A stretch of DNA of 10,474 nt from an uncultured Clostridia bacterium (lineage in GTDB: Bacteria > Bacillota > Clostridia > Lachnospirales > Lachnospiraceae), in the NCBI GenBank assembly GCA_946405675.1, contig CAMJIC010000077.1, positions 1 through 10,474 of the forward strand, read 5' to 3'. A program made the translations under genes and the position numbers. The stretch's first letter is position 1; every line of letters begins with the position of its first letter. Under the pieces are notes generated by a model that made no database searches, was not told where the DNA came from, and saw nothing but the letters and a program-made list of their open reading frames with translations. This document shows, piece after piece, positions 4,756 to 10,474 of the stretch.

Positions 4756-7146
4756 GTGAGAAAGATCGAATGGAATGAGAACTGGACGGTGCGGTGCCTG
4801 ACAAGGGAGAAGGAACCTGTGACAGTCACCGTGCCCCATGATGCCATGATCGATGAGCCCCGCAGCAGTGAGAGCGCAGGCGAGGGAAACATTGGCTGGT
4901 ATATCGGCGGAGACTACGAGTATGTGAAGCATTTTGCTGCTCCCCTGGAATGGCAGGGACAGACGGCGATGCTTGAATTTGAAGGTGTGTACCACAATGC
5001 GGAGGTCTATCTCAATGGGGAGAAGGCGGCCTTCCGTCCCTATGGATATACGAATTTTTATGTGGATTTGAATCCCTTCCTGAAGTACGGGGAGGAGAAT
5101 GAGCTCAAGGTGATTGCCCGCAATTCGGACCAGCCCAACAGCCGCTGGTACTCCGGAACCGGGATCTACCGTCCGGTCATCCTGTGGCTGGGAGGGGAGG
5201 AGCATATCCCTGTGAACGGGGTGAAGATCCGGACGATTGATTACCGGAAGGGGAAGATCGAGGTGCATGTGAGGCTGTCAAGGCCTGGGAATGTGACGGT
5301 GGAGATCCTGGATGGGGAGCAGTCTGTCGCTGAGCGTTCCTATCAAAGCAGCTCCACGAAGGTGCGGTTTCCATTTACCATCCATGACGCGAAGCTGTGG
5401 GATACGGAGCACCCGAATCTGTACAAAGCGCGTGTGACCTTCGGGGAGGATGTGGTGGAGGAGACCTTTGGCATTCGGTCGCTCTCCTGGAGCGCGAAGG
5501 AAGGAATCACCATCAACGGAAAGCGCGTCATCCTGCGGGGCGCATGCATCCACCATGACAACGGACTGCTGGGAGCCTGCGCTTTTCCGGAGGCGGAGGA
5601 GCGGAAGGTCCGCCTGCATAAGGAGAATGGATACAATGCGCTCCGGAGCGCCCACAATCCGTGTTCCAAGGCGATCCTCGATGCCTGTGACCGTCTTGGT
5701 ATGCTGATGATGGATGAGTTTGCCGATGCCTGGACCATGCATAAGACGAAATATGATTATGTTACATACCTGAAGGACTGGTGGCAGCAGGATCTGAAGG
5801 ATATGGTGGACAAGGATTATAACCATCCCTGCGTCATTGCCTATTCCACCGGGAATGAGGTCGCCGAGACCGCACGGCCAGAGGGAATCGCGTTTACCGG
5901 TACCATGACGCAGTACCTGCATTCCCTGGATGATACCCGTCCGGTCTCCTGCGGGATCAACATCTTCTTCAACTTCCTCAGCTCCATCGGCATGGGTGTA
6001 TACAGTGATGAGAAGGCGGAGAAGGAGTCGAAGGCGGCTCAGAACAAGGATGGGAAACAGAAGAAAAAGGCGGTGGGCAGCGAGTTCTACAACAAGCTGG
6101 CCTGCGTGATGGGCGACAAATTCATGAAGTTCGGCGCGACGCTGTACCCTTGCGACGTGAAGACAAGGGATGCCTACGCCAACATGGATATGGCGGGATA
6201 TAACTATGGCATCTGGCGCTATAAGAAGGACATGAAGAAATATCCCGACCGTCTGATCCTCGGATCGGAAACCTTCTGCAAGGACGCATGGCTGTTCTGG
6301 AACATCGCAAAGGAGAATCCGGCCATCGCCGGCGATTTTGTGTGGGCCGGCATGGACTATATCGGTGAGACCGGGATGGGCGCGCCGGAGTATGGCGATT
6401 ACCATATGGATGAGGATGAGACGCAGATGACCGGCGGCAACGGGCGGATCGATATCACCGGCAAGCGTAGGGCGGAGGCGGCGTATACCCTTGTGGCCCT
6501 GGAGCAGGAGGCCGGACCTTTGATTGGTGTACAGCCGGTGGACCGGACGGATAATCCGAACCTGACAGGATGGAGCCTGACCAAAGCAGTGGAAAGCTGG
6601 GCCTGGAATGGCTGTGAAGGGAAGATGGCGACGGTGGAGGTCTATTCCCGCGCCGCACAGGTGGAGCTTCGCCTGAATGGCCGGTCTGTCGCAAAGAAGA
6701 AGGCATCCAGGACGGCGCGGACCTTGTTCCGGATTCCCTGGGAAGCAGGTGAGCTGACGGCGGTCTCCCTGGATGAGACCGGGCATGAGACGGGATCCTG
6801 CACCCTTCGCTCCGCCTCCTTCCAGACGCACCTGAGGGTGCTTCCGGAGGAGCCTTCCGTGAAGGCGGGGGGCCTGAGCTTTGTACGGCTGCGCTATACG
6901 GATGAGAAGGGTGTGTGGAAGCCCCTCGAGCGCCATATGCTGAAGGTCGATGTGGAGAACGGGACGCTTCTGGGCCTTGGCTGCGCGAATTCCTATGTCA
7001 GGGGCAATTACACCACGGACACGACGGATACCTATTATGGAGAGGCTCTGGCGATCGTCCGGGCCGGTGCGCAGGGGGAAGTGAAGGTCACTGCCACGGA
7101 GACGGATTCAGTGCTGCAGTCAGAGGCGGTCATTCCGATTATATAA
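4756..7146 (+). CDS. Glycoside hydrolase family 2 (beta-galactosidase-like)
   Basis: This 796-residue enzyme has the GH2 order. Residues 1-150 form a jelly-roll sugar-binding domain (GVYHNAEVYLNGE, RWYSGTGIYRPV), about 150-245 an immunoglobulin-like domain, and about 248-575 a TIM barrel. The acid/base is E368 (STGNEVAE) and the nucleophile E505 (LILGSETF). Two further beta domains close the protein: about 590-680, matching the type placed after the barrel in DUF4982-bearing GH2 enzymes, and about 690-796. A lysine-rich insert (about 424-440) sits between the catalytic residues. No signal peptide is present. I chose GTG at 4756 because AGGAGG (4744-4749) is then 6 bases away; the in-frame TTG at 4750 touches that site and is implausible. 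Beta-galactosidase is the default call; beta-glucuronidase or another exo-beta activity is possible. Confidence 0.9.
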   Translation: MRKIEWNENWTVRCLTREKEPVTVTVPHDAMIDEPRSSESAGEGNIGWYIGGDYEYVKHFAAPLEWQGQTAMLEFEGVYHNAEVYLNGEKAAFRPYGYTNFYVDLNPFLKYGEENELKVIARNSDQPNSRWYSGTGIYRPVILWLGGEEHIPVNGVKIRTIDYRKGKIEVHVRLSRPGNVTVEILDGEQSVAERSYQSSSTKVRFPFTIHDAKLWDTEHPNLYKARVTFGEDVVEETFGIRSLSWSAKEGITINGKRVILRGACIHHDNGLLGACAFPEAEERKVRLHKENGYNALRSAHNPCSKAILDACDRLGMLMMDEFADAWTMHKTKYDYVTYLKDWWQQDLKDMVDKDYNHPCVIAYSTGNEVAETARPEGIAFTGTMTQYLHSLDDTRPVSCGINIFFNFLSSIGMGVYSDEKAEKESKAAQNKDGKQKKKAVGSEFYNKLACVMGDKFMKFGATLYPCDVKTRDAYANMDMAGYNYGIWRYKKDMKKYPDRLILGSETFCKDAWLFWNIAKENPAIAGDFVWAGMDYIGETGMGAPEYGDYHMDEDETQMTGGNGRIDITGKRRAEAAYTLVALEQEAGPLIGVQPVDRTDNPNLTGWSLTKAVESWAWNGCEGKMATVEVYSRAAQVELRLNGRSVAKKKASRTARTLFRIPWEAGELTAVSLDETGHETGSCTLRSASFQTHLRVLPEEPSVKAGGLSFVRLRYTDEKGVWKPLERHMLKVDVENGTLLGLGCANSYVRGNYTTDTTDTYYGEALAIVRAGAQGEVKVTATETDSVLQSEAVIPII

Positions 7147-7190
7147 GACGGGATGCCAGAGATTCCCACGTTGACGTCTGAAGATGATTA

Positions 7191-7230
7191 GCTGTTAACT
7201 GTTTAGATCGGGTTTTGAACAGTTAGCAGC
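7191..7230 (+). repeat. Hairpin of the 15-2-15 family in the GH2-transporter gap
   Basis: Bases 7191-7207 pair with 7214-7230 over 17 positions, three as G-U in plus-strand RNA. The core 7195-7226 has the same 15-2-15 layout as 237-268 (TTAACTGTTTAGATC, GG, GTTTTGAACAGTTAG) despite several base changes, so pairing was kept while sequence drifted. No T-run follows, so it is more likely a stability or processing element than a strong terminator. The rest of 7147-7315 holds only the transporter ribosome binding site AGGAG (7306-7310). A TTGACA at 7284-7289 has no -10 at the right distance. Confidence 0.75.
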
Positions 7231-7315
7231 TGCAAATCAGGATCGAGGATTAAGTGGAGCGTGGTTTTGTGACAGTTCCTTATTGACAGATCCTTAGAAC
7301 AGGACAGGAGATACT

Positions 7316-9025
7316 ATGGAGAAATTCTTTCGGAATCCGGTTTTAAAGACTCGGATCACCTCCAGCAGCGTGAAGCTGCAGGAGATGTTCATCGGCTACC
7401 TGCTGGCACCGTTATGCGCCATGATCGCAAACTCGATCTTCAGCGCCTATCTGACCAGGTATTACGCGGATGTGCTGGGGCTGACGGACAGCCAGTTCGG
7501 TGTATTTTCCATGCTGCTGCCGATCATTTCAGCCATCGTTGTGGTGGCGGGGAACCTGTTTGTCGGACAGCTGATCGACAATACCAGGACACCGGCGGGG
7601 AAGGCGAGACCCTACCTGCTTCTGTCCGCGCCTGTGATGGCGGTTGCCATCATCCTGCTCTTCATGACACCGGGCGGGGACAATCCGCAGGCGGAAAACT
7701 ATATGATGAAGATGGTCTGGATCGCCGTTTCCTTCAATCTGTTTTACTCGATCGGGTATCCGTGCTACTACACGGCCCACAGCTCCATGGTGGCGTTGTC
7801 CACGAGAAACGGCAACCAGAGAGGGCTTCTGGCGACGCTGTCCAACGCTTCCATGATCGCGGCAGCAGGTGTGGGCGCCAGTATCCTGGTGCCGGTGCTG
7901 CTGCAGCCTTTCATGTTTGTGACTGGCGAGGACGGAACCATCGACAGGGTTGCCAGCTACGCCAACTGGCGGATCCTGGGCATCGCAATGGCGGTGCTGA
8001 CGGCCTTTGGCATCATATTAGAGTATTATTTCACCAGGGAGCGCATCACTGAGGAGGCAATTGAACTGGGCGTGAAGGAAGAGAAGCTTCCGATGAAGAC
8101 CCATGTGAAGGCATGCACCTCTGAAAAGTACTGGTGGATGGTGATCCTGTTCATTCTGTTCTTCCAGATGGGACAGCTTGTCAAGAATACCTCAATGAGC
8201 TTCTATGCCCGCTGGATGTTTGATTCGGTACTTGCGTCTTCCAGCCCGGAGAATACCTCCGGTGCGCTGATGTCTACCCTCGGCCTGATCGGGGGACTGC
8301 CGTCCGCGGTGGGCATGGTGATCGCGTGGCCGCTGGCAAGCAAGCTGGGAAAGAAGAAAGCCATCGTGCTGGGATTGATTTTCTCTCTGGCGGGCGGCCT
8401 TGTGGCATTCATCAACGTGCATAGCTTCGGGATCGTGTGTGCCGGTGTTGTCCTGAAGGCGATCGGTATTATCCCGGCGCAGTACGTCATGGTTGCGGTG
8501 CTGTCTGATGTACTCGATCATCTGGAGGCGAAGCATGGCTTCCGGAGCGACGGCTTTACAATGTCCATCTATGGCGCTACCATGGTCGGCCTGGCTGTTC
8601 TGTCCATGGGAATCGTGAATATCTTCCTGAGCGCGATGGGATATGACGCGACTGTCACGAGGCAGGCAGCCTCCACGGAAACCGGGATGGTGATCGCTTA
8701 TCTGTGCATGGATATGATCGGTTTCGCGTTGTCCATCGTCCTTCTGTGGAGGATGGATGTGGAGAAATATACGGACGAAGACAGACAGAAGGTTCTGGAG
8801 CGCCAGAAGGCGGCTGTGCTGGCGGAGGGCGGTACCTGGATCGAGCCGGAGGAACGCGCCCGCCTGGAGCAGGAGGAAGCGGACCGGAAGGCAGAAGAGG
8901 AGCGTATTGCCGAACTGAAGGCGCGCTGCAAGGAGAAGGGGCTGAACTTTGAAGAGGAGAACCGGAAATATCTGGAGAAGCAGGAGAAGCGGAAAAACAG
9001 CCTGATCGGGAAACTGCTTGGCTGA
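7316..9025 (+). CDS. GPH-family sugar:cation symporter (MFS, MelB-like)
   Basis: This 569-residue membrane protein has about 12 hydrophobic helices over residues 20-480. It is a member of the glycoside-pentoside-hexuronide symporter family, which takes up sugars or short glycosides with Na+ or H+. The family signature after helix 2-3 is clear: D88 followed by TRTPAGKARPYL, with K96, R98 and P99. The N-terminal YLLAPLCAMIANSIFSAYLTRYYADVLG is also typical. The cytoplasmic tail from about residue 481 is roughly 90 residues long, strongly charged and likely coiled-coil (PEERARLEQEEADRKAEEER); MelB itself has only about 470 residues in all. Start ATG follows AGGAG by 5 bases. Placement beside GH43, GH2 and GH78 genes suggests it imports their substrates. 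Specificity is not readable. Confidence 0.92.
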   Translation: MEKFFRNPVLKTRITSSSVKLQEMFIGYLLAPLCAMIANSIFSAYLTRYYADVLGLTDSQFGVFSMLLPIISAIVVVAGNLFVGQLIDNTRTPAGKARPYLLLSAPVMAVAIILLFMTPGGDNPQAENYMMKMVWIAVSFNLFYSIGYPCYYTAHSSMVALSTRNGNQRGLLATLSNASMIAAAGVGASILVPVLLQPFMFVTGEDGTIDRVASYANWRILGIAMAVLTAFGIILEYYFTRERITEEAIELGVKEEKLPMKTHVKACTSEKYWWMVILFILFFQMGQLVKNTSMSFYARWMFDSVLASSSPENTSGALMSTLGLIGGLPSAVGMVIAWPLASKLGKKKAIVLGLIFSLAGGLVAFINVHSFGIVCAGVVLKAIGIIPAQYVMVAVLSDVLDHLEAKHGFRSDGFTMSIYGATMVGLAVLSMGIVNIFLSAMGYDATVTRQAASTETGMVIAYLCMDMIGFALSIVLLWRMDVEKYTDEDRQKVLERQKAAVLAEGGTWIEPEERARLEQEEADRKAEEERIAELKARCKEKGLNFEEENRKYLEKQEKRKNSLIGKLLG

Positions 9026-9093
9026 AGAATGGCAGATGAAGAATCAGCCGGCGCATGTTGCTTCATAAATTTGGTACAGCTTCTATAGGGAAG

Positions 9094-9153
9094 AAAGGAA
9101 ATTGGTTCAGCACCTCTGTTCAGGAACAGAGGTGCTGAATCAAACTATACATG
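9094..9153 (+). promoter_or_regulatory. Esterase translation start with a hairpin between Shine-Dalgarno and ATG
   Basis: AAAGGAA (9094-9100) is a fair Shine-Dalgarno sequence but lies 50 bases before the ATG at 9151. A 42-nt hairpin (9102-9143) occupies that gap. If it folds, AAAGGAA comes to lie 8 unpaired bases from the ATG, a normal spacing. The other candidate, GAGGTG (9129-9134), is inside the stem and 16 bases from the start. Nothing resembling a ribosome binding site lies in 9144-9150. The frame has a stop at 9136-9138, so no earlier start beyond 9139 is possible. Confidence 0.5.
9102..9143 (+). repeat. 20-bp hairpin in front of the esterase gene
   Basis: Arms TTGGTTCAGCACCTCTGTTC (9102-9121) and GAACAGAGGTGCTGAATCAA (9124-9143) pair at all 20 positions, 19 Watson-Crick and one G-U, around a 2-base centre AG. 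The centre and geometry resemble the 15-2-15 hairpins but most of the arm sequence differs. It follows the transporter stop by 76 bp and precedes the esterase ATG by 7 bp. No T-run follows. Confidence 0.9.
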
Positions 9154-10233
9154 ATGAAAGAGAAAAAAAGATCAAAGACAGGAATCGTAGTTCGGATCGT
9201 GCTGATTATTCTTTGCTGCGTGGTGGCTGTGTTTGCGTCATTCGCGGCGTTGTACCCGAAGGCAGTGGGGGCAGTCTGGGGCAATGTGACCTCGAAGAAG
9301 CTCCAGCTTCCGGAAAAGGATGACTGGACCGGAGGGAAAAGCCTGATGAAGGTGCCGTATGCGTCAGATTCCGAGAGCCAGTATCTCGATCTGTATATTC
9401 CGGATACAGACGAGGACTCCGGCGGGAAGCTTCCTCAGCTGTATGTGATCATCCATGGCGGCGGGTTCATCACCAATGATTCCCAGTCGAGGCAGGCACA
9501 GCTGATGTACCGTTATTTCCGGGATCACGGATATGCGTGTGCGACAGTGAATTACCGGCTTGCCCAGGAGGCGCAGTTCCCCGCGGCGCTGTCAGACTGT
9601 AAGGCGGCTATCCGTTTCCTGCGGGCGCATGCGGAGGAATACGGATATGATGCGCGCAAGCTTCCGGTCTTTGGGGAATCTGCGGGCGGGTATCTGGCGA
9701 CCATGTGCAGCGTGACGGACGACAGCCAGTTTTCGGAAGTGTCATTTATCGGGGAAGAGAACATGGATCCGGTATCCGGAGAGGTGGATCTTCTGGTTGA
9801 CTATTACGGCCACATCGAGAATGAGGGGGCCGAAGAGGACTGGAAGACATTGGGCATTCCCGCGCTTGTCCGCAAGGTCGCGAATTCCTGGGTCAGCGGT
9901 TCCGCCACGCGTGGATATGAGGACGTGGAGTCCTTCTGGTTCCGGAAAAATGTATCGGAGATGACACCGGAAGAGAAGGCGAAGGTGAATCCTTACACCT
10001 ACATAGACAGCCACGACCTGGAGAAGCTCTCAGTGTGGATCATACACGGAGATGCGGACCTGACCGTTCCATACCTGCAGTCAGAGCGGCTCGCTGACCA
10101 TATGAAGCAGAAGCTGGGAGACGATCGGGTCTCTTATACGCTGTATCCCGGACAGGGGCATGCAGGGGATATGCTCTACTCCGCCGAGGTCCTGGACGGT
10201 TTGAAGGAGTATATGGATGCGCATCTGAAGTAA
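9151..10233 (+). CDS. Alpha/beta-hydrolase esterase with N-terminal membrane anchor or signal
   Basis: This 360-residue protein begins with a basic stretch (MMKEKKRSK) and one hydrophobic segment (about 12-34), so it is exported or membrane-anchored. The rest is an alpha/beta-hydrolase of the carboxylesterase/lipase (BD-FAE or Aes-like) type. HGGGF at 102-106 forms the oxyanion hole, S177 in FGESAGGY is the nucleophile, D303 in HGDADLTVP the acid and H337 in GQGHAGDM the base. All members of the triad are present. Such enzymes in glycan loci often remove acetyl or other acyl groups from sugars. Its external position contrasts with the three cytoplasmic glycosidases, which suggests deacylation before uptake (inference). 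ATG 9151 and 9154 are adjacent, and either may be used. The start region is unusual (see 9094-9153). Confidence 0.9.
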   Translation: MMKEKKRSKTGIVVRIVLIILCCVVAVFASFAALYPKAVGAVWGNVTSKKLQLPEKDDWTGGKSLMKVPYASDSESQYLDLYIPDTDEDSGGKLPQLYVIIHGGGFITNDSQSRQAQLMYRYFRDHGYACATVNYRLAQEAQFPAALSDCKAAIRFLRAHAEEYGYDARKLPVFGESAGGYLATMCSVTDDSQFSEVSFIGEENMDPVSGEVDLLVDYYGHIENEGAEEDWKTLGIPALVRKVANSWVSGSATRGYEDVESFWFRKNVSEMTPEEKAKVNPYTYIDSHDLEKLSVWIIHGDADLTVPYLQSERLADHMKQKLGDDRVSYTLYPGQGHAGDMLYSAEVLDGLKEYMDAHLK

Positions 10234-10277
10234 TACAGTAAGGATCTGTTACAGAATAACTTGTACATCTGACTTGT

Positions 10278-10301
10278 CCAAACGCTCATCTGCTGCGTTG
10301 G
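10278..10301 (+). repeat. Small hairpin after the esterase gene
   Basis: CCAAACGC (10278-10285) and GCGTTGG (10295-10301) pair with one bulged A around a 9-base loop. It lies 45 bp after the esterase stop, with no T-run. It could weaken or protect the 3' end of the esterase message. The remaining sequence of 10234-10315 shows nothing I can assign. Confidence 0.3.
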
Positions 10302-10315
10302 AAAGCCTCGCCGTA

Positions 10316-10347
10316 GTAACTGTTCAGGACGGGTTCTGGACAGTCAC
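10316..10347 (+). repeat. Hairpin of the 15-2-15 family before the second GH78 gene
   Basis: Arms GTAACTGTTCAGGAC (10316-10330) and GTTCTGGACAGTCAC (10333-10347) pair with two G-U and one A-C position around the 2-base centre GG. It is the closest relative of 237-268, differing from it at four arm positions and one centre base. GTA occurs directly on both sides (10313-10315 and 10348-10350), which may be chance. No T-run follows, so read-through into the GH78 gene is plausible. Confidence 0.8.
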
Positions 10348-10381
10348 GTAATACAATGGTTTATACAGGAGACTGATATCG

Positions 10382-10408
10382 ATGGAACAACGAGGAGAGA
10401 TCAAGTGA
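10382..10408 (+). CDS. Possible 8-codon leader ORF overlapping the GH78 start
   Basis: ATG at 10382 opens a frame MEQRGEIK that ends in TGA at 10406-10408, overlapping the GTG start at 10405 as GTGA. CAGGAG (10366-10371) lies 10 bases before the ATG. Translating it would carry ribosomes onto the GH78 start, so it could serve translational coupling. It contains the GAGGAG that serves the GH78 start itself. At this length it may be chance. Confidence 0.25.
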   Translation: MEQRGEIK

Positions 10409-10474
10409 AGAACAAAACCAAATGGATCTGGTATCCTGGAGACATGGAGCTTTATTACGCAATGAAGCAGAATT
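10405..10474 (+). CDS. Alpha-L-rhamnosidase (GH78-like), N-terminal end only
   Basis: Only 23 codons are in the window, reading MKNKTKWIWYPGDMELYYAM and a few more. The opening KWIWYPGD is a recurrent start of GH78 rhamnosidases in Clostridia. The start is GTG with GAGGAG (10392-10397) 7 bases upstream; there is no signal peptide in the visible part, so the enzyme is probably cytoplasmic. It follows the esterase gene on the same strand after 171 bp. The role would be release of terminal alpha-L-rhamnose. The assignment rests on a short segment and the genomic setting. Confidence 0.65.
   Translation, partial: MKNKTKWIWYPGDMELYYAMKQN

Noticed and set aside
5278..6936. 552-codon open frame on the minus strand opposite GH2
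   Set aside because: Antisense shadow; the plus strand carries both GH2 catalytic glutamates and the full domain order.
7284..7317. TTGACA upstream of the transporter as a -35
   Set aside because: The only -10-like match, TACTAT, is 22 bases away and overlaps the start codon.
10313..10347. Classical REP sequence with a 5' GTAG mark
   Set aside because: GTAG precedes only this copy; the related hairpins at 237 and 7195 lack it.

Overview
The window looks like chromosome from a gut-type member of the Lachnospiraceae (Clostridia, Firmicutes). The reasons are inferential: a moderately GC-rich genome, intracellular glycosidases without signal peptides, a GPH-family sugar symporter with a long charged tail, a GHKL/LytTR two-component pair, strong GGAGG-type ribosome binding sites, and long palindromic repeats between genes. 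I see no rRNA, tRNA, CRISPR array, transposase or phage gene.

Layout. 1-229 is the 3' end of an alpha-L-rhamnosidase-like (GH78) gene. A 32-bp perfect hairpin (237-268) separates it from a convergent LytTR response regulator (281-1000, minus strand), which has a good promoter at 1025-1053. A 725-bp gene-free stretch (1001-1725) follows. It holds three structured repeats: a 231-bp branched palindrome (1092-1322), a truncated repeat (1463-1540) and a 156-bp palindrome that looks like a MITE (1541-1696). A plus-strand series then runs to the end: GHKL sensor kinase (1726-3084), GH43 glycosidase (3081-4538, start overlapping the kinase stop), GH2 glycosidase (4756-7146), GPH-type sugar:cation symporter (7316-9025), membrane-anchored or secreted alpha/beta-hydrolase esterase (9151-10233), and the first 23 codons of a second GH78 rhamnosidase (10405-10474).

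Working model (inference). This is a Gram-positive glycan-utilisation locus, probably for rhamnose-, arabinose/xylose- and galactose-containing plant material such as pectic side chains. The esterase would remove acyl groups outside the membrane and the symporter would import oligosaccharides. Cytoplasmic GH43, GH2 and GH78 enzymes would then cut them, with the split GHKL kinase/LytTR regulator pair sensing the substrate or a related signal.

The most unusual part is the space between the genes. Every intergenic gap longer than about 50 bp contains a palindrome, from 15-bp-arm hairpins to a 62-bp-arm branched structure. Arm differences are strongly skewed toward pairs that become G-U in plus-strand RNA. 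Two of the large elements have short flanking direct repeats like target-site duplications. One 42-nt hairpin lies exactly between a Shine-Dalgarno sequence and the esterase start codon, so that folding it restores normal spacing.
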